A DNA stretch of 64,000 nt from Rotaria sp. Silwood1 (taxonomy: Eukaryota > Rotifera > Eurotatoria > Philodinida > Philodinidae), in contig CAJNOP010000035.1 of assembly GCA_905250075.1 (NCBI GenBank), forward strand, positions 966,679 to 1,030,678, in the 5' to 3' direction. The translations under genes and the position numbers were made by a program. Shown here piece after piece: positions 51,136 through 63,298 of the stretch. How positions within the stretch are numbered: position 1 is the first letter of the stretch; each line of letters starts with the position of its first letter. The notes beneath the pieces were generated by a model. That model was not told the origin of the DNA. It saw nothing but the letters and a program-made list of their open reading frames with translations, and did not search any database.

Positions 51136-51988
51136 ATATACATGTGATCGAAATTTTTCAACATTTGCCGATGTTTTATTAATGCATCGATATGATATTC
51201 ATTTTGATCAATTACCAATTGAACGTAATCCGGAGCAAATTTGGTTATATTGGCAAGATGAACCCGGTGGTGTTCAAAATCAAACTAATTCTTATCATTT
51301 CAATTGGACTATATCATATCGTTTTAATGCTGAAGTTAATATAGGTGCTTATGGTTTAACTATTCTTCGTCATAAACCATTATCTTTTAAAGACTTTAAT
51401 GCTTATATAAATCAACAATTCAATAATCGAAAATCAAATGCCTTATGGTTTGTTAGTAATTGTAAACCAAAAGCTCGTCTGAATTATTATGACGAACTTC
51501 ATTTATATTATCCATCAATAAAAGTTTATGGACACTGTGTTTTACGAAATAAAACAAACCATTGTCATCGTCATTCGCATTGTGAATCTTCTGAACTTTC
51601 AAAACATAAATTTTATTTAGCATTTGAATCACAATCATGTCGAGATTATATAACAGAAAAATTTTGGCGTTCACTGGCTTATGGTACGATTCCGATTGTA
51701 TTTGGGCCACATGATAAAAAATCCTTAGAAAAAATAGCCCCACCTAATTCATTTATTTATACTGGGGATTTTATATCGGCATCAAAACTTGCAGAACATT
51801 TAAATGAAATTGGTCGAAATCGAACATTATTTAGAGAATATCATCAATGGCGTCGTTTTTATCAAGTTCTTTATCGACCAGAAGATATTGAACATTATCG
51901 TTTTTGTGAACTTTGCTATCGATTAAATACAAATCAGAATAGAATTTATTATCAAGATTTAAATACATTTTTTCTAGAAGAATGTTAA
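51136..51988 (+). CDS. Alpha-1,3-fucosyltransferase family protein (GT10), 5' incomplete
   Basis: GT10 enzymes transfer fucose from GDP-fucose to N-acetylglucosamine in the Golgi. The exon starts after an acceptor at 51135 in phase 1 and runs to the TAA at 51986-51988, about 284 aa. The GT10 signature is present as FYLAFESQSCRDYITEKFWR followed by SLAYGTIPIVFGP. Upstream motifs also fit (YDIHFDQLPIERNPEQIWLY, ALWFVSNCKPKARLNYYDEL, SIKVYGHC). Probable N-glycosylation sites (NQT, NWT, NRT) suit a Golgi lumen protein. The cytoplasmic tail, membrane anchor and stem encoded by upstream exons are not visible. The ATG at 51080 lies in what looks like intron. The missing start may be in the N gap, or the gene may be truncated. 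Confidence 0.82.
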
Positions 51989-53096
51989 TTTATGTCTAAA
52001 CATAAATAATTATCAAAATAAAATTTATAATAAAGAAGAACTTAAAATATAAAAATACCATCTAAGATTCTCAATAATTTAATTAAATATATTTAAGTAA
52101 TATATCTTTTGATACTTAAGCTTTTCTCTGATAATATCGTAAAACTAATTTTTAGTCAAAATTCTTCCATTCATCACATTTTACTTTGATTTCATTAAAG
52201 CAAAACTTTTTCATTATTCATTGAGTGTTGACAGATCAATGATATCTCACTATCAGAGAGTATTACATAAATTTCCACGTGCACAAATAAATTTCCTGAC
52301 AGATTTTCTCACTACTTTTCTTATGAGTTTATTATGGTGCTCATGTTTGCCGTTTTCATATTCAGACAAGAAAAGATTGACTATAAATTTTAATAATTAT
52401 TAAAAAATTTTTTTCAATACGCGTTGTTACATTAGAGCTTCTAAAATAAATAGAATTTTTCTTGTCTTTAATAAATCTATTTCTATACAAATCTTACTGT
52501 AACAATGTCAACTTCAAAGTAGTTTGAGTTCAATTAATAAATTACTTCTTTTCTTTCATATAGCGGATATATCATAATGATTGCAACAGTTCGTATTTTG
52601 CAAATATTTCAGCACAGATGAATCGTATGATCTTGATCTTTTTTTTTAGAGATGCGCCGAGAAAGTCTGTACAAGAATGACAATGAAAAATCCTATGAAA
52701 TCACTTTAATGACTTTTTGTATAAGGCTAAAAGTGAAGCACTGTATGATGATGAAATGTCTCTTTATTCTGATATAAAGAAAAATTAAATTAAATGTTTA
52801 GCATAGATATGAACACTAATAAATCCTAAAACCTTAAGCTGCTTCGTTTTACATATATCATGGAATCCTTACTGATTTTATAGTAAAAGATTCTTTGAAT
52901 TATATTGAGAAGATTTTTAGATGGAACAAGTACAGATCTTCGTGATATCGTTATTACCCATTACAAATATGGAACTAAAGCTTCAAAAATTTCGAGTATG
53001 TTTACTAATAAAGTGCATCATGCTACAGTCCATCATTGAATACTGTGATTTAATCAAAGTAGCTCGGTTGACACACACAAATCATCGAAAAGGGTA

Positions 53097-56000
53097 TGGA
53101 TGATCGAAAAAGATCAAACCAACACGAAGACGAACACCCCACATCTACATCCAGGTTTTACCTAGTCTGTTTGTTATTGAAAAAGTTTTTCAAGAAAACT
53201 AGATTTCTGTTTCATGTTTGACCAAAGAACAGGTAATTGATCTATTTGATATGAAATTTTACAACATTGCTCTGTGATTTTGTGATAGTGTTCGCGGTTA
53301 AAGTCGTGTTAGAAAATTGTTGAATAGAAACATTCTCAAATGATGCACATAGTACTCTTGAAATAAATATGTCAGCGTTGAATTCGTTTGTTTTTATATA
53401 GATCTAAGATAAGTGTACGACGATTACGATGGAAGAAAAATCATCTAGTGTCCATGTGAAGATGTCATCTAATGATAAGTTACTGATGATAGGATAGAAA
53501 ATACGTTCATGGTGATTGGTTGTTAAAGATTGGTGTTAGGATTTACGCTCACGAAGAATGGCGAACACGATTAAAGATTTACATTTTTTCTTCTCTTTAC
53601 TTATTCTTTGAAAAAATAAGTGTTTATATACGCACATGAAAACAAAGATAGAATAGAAAAGAATACGAAGGTTAATCAAGGTCAGAGAAAAACGATTAAA
53701 ACGAAATGATAAAAACGAAAATATCAAAGAAAAGAAAATGAATAGGTTCGGGATGTATGTTACAAGAACGCACTGTAACAATTGGATTATAGAATAGTCG
53801 AAGATGACGTCATGTCAGATTATATTTTGTACAGCGAATTTTGTAGGTGTGGGTAATTTCAAATATTAATATATTTAAATGTTATGGTTCAGTATCTGAA
53901 TTGAAAAGGTTAGAATCCATGTCACGAAAGTCGGATTATTTTTAGGCATAAACCCCGGTTTACAAGCAAGGAACCAGTAAATCGAAGAAAACCGGCAGTT
54001 TACTCCAAAAAAGTATCATTTAATCGAGGTTAACCGAAAAACCACCGGTCTTCCGCTGTAATGTAGCCGATAACCGAACCGGTGCAACCGCAGTAAACCT
54101 CTGGTTTTTTTCTCAGTTTTCATTACATGAAAACTCTGCAAGAAAAAAGGTTGGAAGAAATAATAGCTGGTGACTTAGGAAAAAAGTTTCTCACTTACGC
54201 GAGCATGTTTTATTCAACGGCATCGGCCTATATGAAAGAGCTTTACCAAAGTTATATGAATTCATCAGCGATAATTTTAATTATATGCATTTGAATTATC
54301 TACAAGTGCAAGCGGTAGTTAGACCGTGTTCAAATTTGACTATGGCAATAACTGGTGTTATTTTCATGCTCAACTTATCATGACATTTGATTGATGATTC
54401 ATGACAGAAGTTTTCTTAGGGTTAAATGAATTTACTCAAGAAGATCATCAATATTTTTGATGAGTTATTGAATAATGGAACAAAACCCATAATTTGAAAT
54501 TAAATTTCATAAAAGATTGTCAAATCATTAACTTTTTTTTTTATTTCAATGAATATATATTGTGAACATGAACACGTCTCTCAGGTAGTAAGTTTACAAG
54601 AACTGGGATTATTTGAGCACAAATAAAAGTAAAATCTCTTTACTCACGTCCAACAACTATAAGTTCAATAATGGAATTTTGTGTCGCAAAACTATCTGTA
54701 GTAAAACGACACTGTGTCAAAAAAAAATAGTGTCCAGGAAGAAATTGTCTGTTGCTAGTTGTATGTCAATCAAACAGTTTGAATTTCATCAGCAAATAAT
54801 CAAAGCTAATAACAACCTCTTATTCATGAGAGATATAGTACACTCGTAATTACATATCTGACCGGTTCAATTTCTAAGATTTTTCTTTCTCAGCTTTCTT
54901 ATGAAAATATCTTCGCACCTGGCATCTATTTAAGATATGTGTAGGCTGAGAATTAGTTAAAATGATATGAAAAATATTTGTGAATAACATCATCTTCACT
55001 ATTCTAATAGAAACAGAGAATATGGCATCAGTGTTTATGGCTTTATCCTGTAACATTCTGATAATAATTTAATTAAAAGAATGTTATTCGAAACAAAAGA
55101 TTTGATATTACAATTCAGACACTATTCCAGATCAGCGACTTCTACACTCTTTGATGTTTCACGTCAAACAAACTAATTAATATAAAGTGTGTCGTCTATC
55201 TATACAAGAATTAGTAATAATTGAACTGCTTAATACATTCATCTTGATTTTTATACTTCCGATAAGATGCTAGCACTACTACAATAATTTTAATAAACAA
55301 CAATGAAAATATAATGTTGATTTATATAGTGAACATAGAAAACTTTTTAAAATGAGTCGGATAACAGAAAGCTTTTTCTCTTCTATGTTTGTGCTTTTGA
55401 TGAAAAAATAAAAATTCTCCTAAAGTAGAGGTACGTATCCCTCCACAATTCATCCAGCGTTACATCTTTGAGATATAGACATTCATCCACTTGACTTCAA
55501 AAGAATAGTTGAGTATTGAAAAACAGGGTTGCATCAATTAGCTTTTCCTATTGGTAAAGTCCTAATCATAAGTTCAAGTATTCTCATCAAATTTTCAGAA
55601 TCCTATCATTCATTGTGCATATTGCTGATTCATATATGGATTCATTTATCTTCATCAAAGATCTGTAATTATTTTGTATCGTTTTAGAATTCTAATGGCG
55701 TTAGTATCGTCAACATTTCTTTAGATACATTACGGAACAATTATGAAGCAGAAACACTTTGATATTGCTTCATAGTGCTCCTATATGTCCTATAATTCTT
55801 ATATTTTCAAAATCAATCCTATAAGATCTTTTTTTTTTCAAGAGTTTTCCCCATATTTCAATATTTTTCGAAAAAATGAAAATTCTGCATATTGACTCAT
55901 ATTTTAGAAAAAGAACTATTTCACGTGTTGATGGCAATATCATGACTAAGATGTGTAACATAATGTGTAGATAGCAATGACTGTTCATATGTGTATTAAT

Positions 56001-56392
56001 CTTTTTTTAATTTTTTCTCAAGATTATAAGTGATGATGTAATTGGTTTTTTTTTTTATTTTCCAAAAGTTTTCACAGAAAATGAGCGATCTTTCTTTTGT
56101 AAAATACAATTTGAATGAAGTATAGAAGTATAGGAGTAAAATTTTGATGACTTCTATTCGATGTCGAGATAGGAGAAGCGAAACGACAAAAAGTATTAAT
56201 TGTTTTCAATCAAATTTTTTAGCACAGTTTTCTCAACCGAGTGTAACCATTCGTTTTTACTGCGCTGAATGCTCTATAACATGAGATATGATTCAACTTT
56301 GCTACGTGTTATACTAAGGAGAAGATTAGGCCTAGAATGTGGGTGTTCGTCTTTATGTTGATTTGATCTTTTTCAATCATCCACATCTACAC
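53097..56392. repeat. Inverted pair of about 55-bp repeats, possible element ends
   Basis: At 53097-53152 the plus strand reads GGATGATCGAAAAAGATCAA then ACC and AACACGAAGACGAACACCCC. The reverse complement of 56337-56392 is GGATGATTGAAAAAGATCAA then ATC and AACATAAAGACGAACACCC. The two copies face each other 3.2 kb apart, as terminal repeats would. No transposase lies between and no target duplication was found, so they may be dispersed copies. Confidence 0.45.
53948..54110. repeat. ACCGGT-rich short inverted-repeat segment
   Basis: The left part AACCCCGGTTTAC and the reverse complement of the right part AACCAGAGGTTTAC are similar. AACCG and ACCGGT motifs recur between them. It looks like a degraded short element; its ends are not exact. 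Confidence 0.35.
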
Positions 56393-57300
56393 CAGACCTA
56401 CACACTCACAGCCACATCCTAAATTGTCATGCAGTCTATGATCACCATTCGCCCTTATACATATAGATACAGGTTTTTCTTCAGTTTTCATCAGGATTAT
56501 ATTTGCCGAAGATTCAAGATACTTTGTTTTGTGATACATTGTATCTAATGACTAGCACATCCTTCACTAGAGTCCAGCGAATTCAAAATTTTCGGATCCG
56601 GCTAGGTCTGAAACCAACTCGACTAATTCTAGTCTGAAGAATTTCAATTATACGTTTTAGCTATTGGAATACGAATGTCAACATTGAAAATAGTTAGTTC
56701 TGAAAATTTGTTCTACTTGCATCAAAATAATGTTATTGATAACTTTTGATTTAATTTTCTTCATCGTATTGCCTTATAAAACAAGCCAAAATTATGTTGA
56801 AGTGGCACAGGTACATTTCTCTTATTTGAGAAAAAGTAAAATTTCTTTAGTGAGATCAACCATAGTAGTATTTGTTTATACTAGTCGAATAAAAGAAAAG
56901 CTTCAATTACCAATAGAAAAAAGATCAGCTCATTTTGATTAAATCGATGTAAAGATATTTCAACAGCGGTTAAGATGAATTTAGCAAATATCTGCTTAAT
57001 TGCTCAAAATAAGTTATTAATAAGATGAAATCCTGAATGACCTAAAATAATTAACGTTCAATGTTCATCAGAATCTAATTCATATGAAGAAAATGATTTA
57101 ACTAATACCATGTTTAATTCATTCTCATATTTCACACTACTGAAAGTATAGCATACATTATACTAAATAGTTTACTGACGGTGATTCTCATCTCAATAGA
57201 CATAGTCAAAAGCAGACGCGTTACGTAGTGTTTATAGAGCAACTAATTCACAGTCATCACATTGAATCAATCAATGAAGAAAATCTATTATAAACAACTC

Positions 57301-57922
57301 ACGAGGAAACATATTTAGTATTCAAGCCATGTAGACTTCATCTTTCGACTATAAGCTAACCTCTATGACGTATGAAAAGCCTGGAGAAGATTCATTCTCT
57401 CGCGTCTTTTTTCCCAATATACGGCTGTTCTATTGAATGTTCGATCAAAGATATAGCATATCGAGAACTTTATCAAATGAATGAATTTTGATCTGAAATA
57501 TCGTCTATTAACAGACCTAATGATTCATCGAATATCTTCAACATATCAGTCAAAATGGATGCTCCCATAGTATGTTATTAGAATTCCAATGAATGTCCAT
57601 ATTTTAACAGAATGTTATAAAATCAAGATTTTCTATCAATATTATATCTTGCTAAAAGAACATCCATTTTTACTGAAACGTTGAAGATATTCTATGAATC
57701 ATTAGATCTATTTATAGACGATATTTCAGATCAAAATTCATTCATTTGATAATGTTCTCGATATGCTATGTCTTTGACCGAACACTCAGTAGAATAGTCA
57801 TATATCAGAAACAAAGACACGAGAAAATGAATCTTCTCCAGGTTCTTCATACCTCATCGAATTGAGGTTATGGTCGAAAGATGAAGCCTACATGGCTTGA
57901 ACACCTAAATATGCTCCCTCGT
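57301..57922. repeat. Long inverted repeat with 263-bp arms
   Basis: The left arm 57301-57563 and right arm 57660-57922 are reverse complements with visible scattered mismatches, separated by about 96 bases. Exact shared stretches include TTCAAGCCATGTAG, GGAGAAGATTCATT, TAGCATATCGAGAAC and AATGAATGAATTTTGATCTG. A transcript would fold into a long hairpin. One strand of an arm reads like degraded protein code (TETLKIFYESLDLFIDDISD), so it may be a duplicated gene fragment or a fold-back element. Confidence 0.85.
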
Positions 57923-58259
57923 TATTTGAAAAGAAGTTAGGATAAATTGTAAACAATTAGTAAAAAGAAAACTGACTATCAAAAAGTAGTATGTTTATTT
58001 TCACATTATGATGTTCATATAAATGATCATATTCATTTTGATAAACGATACATCTGATATTGAAACCTTTTTTTAGACCTAAATTCTTCAAACCCGAATG
58101 ATTTTCGTACATATCTTATGATACTCATTGAGATCAATCTTATGCACATAGTACAGAGAATCGTCTATCGAATTATATTTATATATTGATATAATGCCTT
58201 TTATTTTATTCTTAAGCAATCTATTAGATAGAAAAATATCGTAGAATGAAAATTGTTCA
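57923..58259. other. PACRG 3' flank
   Basis: About 340 AT-rich bases between the inverted repeat and the PACRG stop codon. Nothing recognisable. Confidence 0.5.
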
Positions 58260-59170
58260 TTAATTTTCCATAAGTGGTTGTAACATTCTATCGATTTGAG
58301 CAGTAGATAATTGTTTTACATCAGCTTGTTGTTCATAAGTAGGTACTGAAAATTTAATATTAATAAAAGCATCTTGTCCACCAAATTGTTCGAGGACCAT
58401 TAATGTTTTATCAATGAGACGAACAATTTCATTTGAAATATTTCTTTCATAATCATCAATCATATAACATTGTCTTTGATTTTGATAAAATTTTTCTTCA
58501 TTACGTTCTTTCATAATATTTATAATAGGTAAAAGTTGATTAAAATAAGGTACTAAAGCGATACCAATAGCACCATCATTACCACGAGCTAATTTTTGAA
58601 GGACAAGTAAAACACGACTAATAACAATTGGATCATACGTGTATAGAGCACGTTTAAGTGGTACAATCATTTTTGAAAGTGTTTCAATATCAATCTTATG
58701 TGAAGCATGTTCAAGCAAATCTAAAACACCTAATTTACAAAAGAAAATCACAAGTATTTCATTTTTTTTTATGAATAAATATTTTACATACCTTGTAAAG
58801 CAATAAAACTATATGGATATTTTGTTTCACACAATCCATCAGTAAAAATTGGTAAATAATAATCAATATTTAATGTTTCTATATTATCAATAAACCATTT
58901 TAAAGATTGTCCTTTTGTTGTATGATGAATCGTACAAGGAAGGTCACCACGTTCATAGAATAGTCGAAATTTTTCTGAACGTAATGATCGTTTATTAAAA
59001 GTATTAAGACGTATTGAAGGACAAACAATTGAACATCGTTGACGTGATTGAATAGAAAATGCTGGTACACAATATTGAGAACGATATTCTTCCAATGGAC
59101 ATTGACAATATTGTTTATTCGTAGAATTAAATAAGTGTGCTTTAAGAATGCTTTCACAACAATAAGGCAT
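58260..59170 (-). CDS. PACRG: Parkin co-regulated gene protein
   Basis: PACRG is a microtubule inner protein at the A-B tubule junction of ciliary doublets. Two exons, 59170-58792 and 58729-58260, join in phase (CAA-G then GT-GTT), giving 282 aa, close to the usual 257-296. Landmarks are FRLFYERGDLPCTIHHTTKG, SLKWFIDNIETLNIDYYLPI, FTDGLCETKYPYSFIALQG, LDLLEHASHKI, VPLKRALYTYDPIVISRVLL, ALVPYFNQLLPIINIMKERN and FGGQDAFINIKFSVPTYEQQ. The N-terminal 75 or so residues are Cys-rich and less conserved, so the exact start is less certain. Its presence implies motile cilia. It is divergent from the 59343 gene, with only 172 bases between starts. Confidence 0.93.
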
Positions 59171-59342
59171 TTCGAAAGAGATTTATCAAAATTAATATTA
59201 AAGAGATTTTTAAAAGCAAACAATGTTTCTATGGATTTTTCTATCAAATAAGATATAATTTTTTTTTTCATTTTTATTACATAAATAAAATTTACTTCTA
59301 TTTCAATATCTGTATAACATACTATGTCATTTTTCTTAGAAT
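59171..59342. promoter_or_regulatory. Short divergent promoter PACRG / orphan 994-aa gene
   Basis: The 172 bases between the two starts must hold both promoters if transcription starts nearby. A polypyrimidine run ends in AG at 59338-59339, three bases before the plus-strand ATG, an apparent splice or trans-splice acceptor. No RFX X-box with a good consensus was seen. Confidence 0.45.
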
Positions 59343-62300
59343 ATGTTGACTAGTGAACATACATTTAATAATGATATAAAAACAAATTTAAATAAAAATA
59401 CATTTCATGTAGAATTCAACTATCATCAACAATTAAATTCAGATAATGATGAAGATTGTTCATGTAATACTTGTGAATGTTCAAGTTGTACTGATGAAGA
59501 TAATTATGATGAAAATATCCTAGTAGACAACAATATTAGGTCCATTAATCCATCTCAATCAATAGACAGATCCACAAATGGATTAATTAAGAAAATTTAT
59601 CCAGTAAAACTAGCATTGACGAGTAAAGTTCTTCAACTGATAAATCACTTTTACGATGTGGCTTAGCGCAATATGTAGACCTATATGAGTTATGACTATT
59701 CTGAAAACACTTCATGTCTGTAACTTATTGTTATCAATAGACAGCTCTTTTAAGATGGTTTTTACTTGAGAATGTCACGGTTTTCGCAGAATATACAAGA
59801 AAATTGATTTTCTAATTTCCACTTGAAATTTTGCATAGAGCAAAGTCTTAACGAAAATAACTTTTTGTGAGGGTTTCAAACCTTGCAGTTTTTGCTATCC
59901 TAAGATATGACTACTGTTATAGTTGTATCTTAACTATCATTCACGAGAAATCTATTGTTATCAATGTCTGAAAAATCATAAAAGTGCAGTATTTCTGCAA
60001 TAATAAGCAAAAGACTATGAACTCTTTTCAGAGTATTTACAGCTCATTTAAGTTTACATAATGCACATCATTTTGATTCGAAAGCAATTAATCAATTGAA
60101 GGGCTTTAGTCGTGAGAAACTTATTTTAAAACAAATTCAATTTTTTTAAGACATCAAAAATCTTACCTATAAATGATTCACATAATTATTTAAACGAATA
60201 TAGTCGTTTATCAATTAATTCTAATCGCCCATCGATCAGTTCGATGAAAGAATCAAATATGAAAAGCATATCATCGGAAACAAAAGATATTATTAATACT
60301 CCAGTTGAATCCATATCAACGAAACAAATAAATGAGCAGATCGTTGAACAACTACCTTCATTAGCTCAACAAAAATTAGAACATTTTCCATCGATTGGAA
60401 ATCTTGAAACAGATAAACAAAAATTCTCGGAAATAGATTTTGAATTTATGTACAATTTGATTGATCAATCATACACAAAAATACCAAGTATATCATCAGA
60501 ATAACTATTTTTCAAACTTTAAATTCTATTTAGTTATATACAATTCAATAAAACAAACAAAATTAGATACAGATTTTATTTTATCAGTAAATAATTATTT
60601 AGATCGATTAAAATCAAATATATATAAAGATCTTATTCGACGTGAGACATTATTACGTAATGGAAAAAATCATACAAAAAATTTAATTTCACTTATTCGT
60701 TGTATATGTAAAATATCTTATGAACAAGCACTTGAAATTACAAATGATTCAATGACATCAAAACGTGCGATAGTTTATACAATGGCAGCTATTGATTATA
60801 TTCTTCAAGGCAATTTTCCACAAAGTAGAAAAGTTTTTTTTTCTTCATTAATAATATAAAAATAAGAACTAATCGTCACCGAATTAATAGAAAAACCATT
60901 GTTTAATTATATTCTTAATGAATACATATCCATGTGGTTACATGAAAGTCTTCGAATCATTCAAGAAGATTTTAGTATTATTGTAGAAAATGGAACTAAA
61001 AATAATTTTTTTTTACTTTGTATTTGTCTTTTTCATAAACTAGAGTCAATATGTGCAATTAATTGGGTAAATTATATTCAATATTTTATAATCAACTTAA
61101 ATAAATATATTTTAGGAACGTTTACAAATGTTACAAAATTATCGTTTAACACATTTCAATCAATTAATGAAACCAATAAGTATTAATTTAGAAATAAATA
61201 AACATTTTCTTTTACTCTTTGGTAAACCTTTAATATCAACAATGAAAAAATCTCAATTACCTATAACATCATTATATTCTAATCGAACAGATAATGAAAT
61301 AAATAATATCAATGAAATACAACAAATATTTAAAACTTCTATTGCAAAAATTCTTCTTGAACAATCTTATATCTCAAAAACTAATTCCATTATCGAAGAT
61401 GATAAATTACCATCATATCAATCACATTCACAACAAATAATAACACCAGTGAATATTTACGCTAAGTTTAGTGAACAAATCTTTTTTTTTTGTTATAAAT
61501 AGACTATTGGAATAACATCATCGACATCAACAAAATTAATCAATGTAGATCTTAATTCAAAGAATAAAGAATTATCTCAGTCATCATCTATACTTAATGA
61601 AAATCGATCAATGATCGAAAAATATGAACAAGATCAAGTGAAACCTGCATTATCTATGCTTGATCAACAAGAAAATCCTAAATTGAATAGTATTCCTGAC
61701 ACCTACACACAATTTGTTGAACCTATATTATTACCGCGTCATCCATCATCAACATCTTCATCGACAAAACCATTTCTATTATCTTCATTATCCGATAAAT
61801 TTGAACAACGACAAAGATTTTTGTCCTCTGAATCAAAATTAGTTTCTTTAGCACAGCAACAACTATTAACATCAATCGAATCGACACCCAAGCAAAGTAT
61901 CTCATTGAATTATTATTTTTTTGTTAATCTAATAAAGAATAAATCTTCGTTTTTGAATAGATCCATCACCTACATCCATTTCTATTCATGCTGATCAATC
62001 TTTTTCTCCAAGTAATAGTTCATTGTCTCATTCACAACCTTACACAAATACGATAAGTAATGCATCTACTCCAGTCAAACCTACTGAACAGATAAACAGT
62101 TCGAATGAATCAATACTTACATCTAAACTAATCAATCAAATCTCTGAATCATTATCGAATGGATCAACTTCACTAATGCTCATCAAATCGGAACATCAAA
62201 ATAATGCAGAAAAAATTCGAGATGTAAATGATACATCTTTAACTTTTTCATCTCCTAATAAACCATTTAAAAATGATCATATCTCATCTTCAGTACATCA

Positions 62301-63298
62301 ATCTTTTTCTAATAAAAGTATAACAATGAATTCGAAAGCGATATTAGATACAGAAGTTGTAAGAATCAAATAACATAAAAAAATATTCATGTCTATTTTT
62401 TTTCTAAAAATTCTTTATAGAATGAACTAATTAACTTCTTGCAAGAATTCGCTTGTTCTTCATTATCAACTCAACAAGAAAACAAAACATCACCATTATT
62501 AAAACTAGTAAATTTAAAAAAGAAGAATATAATATTCATTGAAAATTTTTTACTCTTTTTTGGTTCAGCTCGAATCTTGTTTAAAACAAAGTACTACTGA
62601 TCCGAAGTCAATCATTGAACAAGTACAAAATATTCATCCTCAATTATCTCTTAGTGTAAAAGATCCATTATTTCTTGCTGCATTTACACGTGTTTTACGT
62701 AAAGAACTTCGAGATGCAGAAATTCTAAGAAAAATAGATTATAAACAATTAAATGAAGATTCACAAAACATTGATCATTTATCATTTGAAACAAGCAATA
62801 TACTTAAATTACCAAATATTGATGTATTTCTAAAAAATAAAAATACTCCTGCTGGAGATAATATTGATCAAAGTCGTGTTTTTATTGAAGTTACACATGA
62901 TCCATCAAAATGTACAACAAATACTGAATTTTCTGATTATCAATATTATTCATGTTCACAACTATCACAACAACATCAACGATGCAATGATTATAGTAAA
63001 TTTGGTGATTAAAAATGATATCTAAATAAGATTGTATACTTTTAAATTAGGTTCACCCGAATCAATGAAACCTAAATCAAAAAATACAATATTATCTTCG
63101 ACTGAATCTAATAATCAACAATCATTCCCATCATTAGAATCGACTTGTCCTCTACAACGATGGTATTGGATGTATTCAAATAAATCTTCTTCATGCAAAG
63201 ATTGTATTATAACACCTAATTCATTATATTGTGAACGAAATTCAATTGATAGAAGCACTTATTCAATTACTGTTGAACATAACGAAGAATTTCTATAG
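59343..63298 (+). CDS. Unrecognised 994-aa largely disordered protein
   Basis: Ten exons join with matching phases: 59343-59603, 60151-60487, 60534-60824, 60867-61066, 61116-61448, 61503-61896, 61961-62358, 62421-62507, 62569-63004, 63051-63298, giving 994 aa. The N-terminus is acidic with a Cys cluster (DEDCSCNTCECSSCTDEDN). A structured, mostly helical part follows (TKLDTDFILSVNNYLDRLKS, KNLISLIRCICKISYEQALE, FNYILNEYISMWLHESLRII, THFNQLMKPISINLEINKHF). A long stretch rich in S, T, N, Q and P comes next. A second helical block (LESCLKQSTTDPKSIIEQVQ, then DPLFLAAFTRVLRKELRDAE) and a Cys/Trp-containing tail (CPLQRWYWMY, CKDC, LYCER) finish it. No known domain is recognised. Divergence from PACRG could hint at a ciliary or germline role, but that is inference only. 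Confidence 0.7.

Larger units (their letters stand above)
51989..57300. other. Gene-poor, repeat-bearing intergenic stretch
   Basis: No exon chain or known domain was found in these 5.3 kb. It holds an inverted pair of about 55-base repeats (53097-53152 and 56337-56392) and an ACCGGT-rich inverted-repeat segment (53948-54110). Short open frames (for example 54613-54849 and 56730-56942) show no conserved features. Confidence 0.5.

Noticed and set aside
52921..53103. 60-codon open frame in the gene-poor region as a gene
   Set aside because: No splice partners, no homology recognised, and it runs into the dispersed repeat at 53087.
59171..59342. RFX X-box in the PACRG promoter
   Set aside because: Looked for because PACRG is ciliary; no site close to the consensus was visible.
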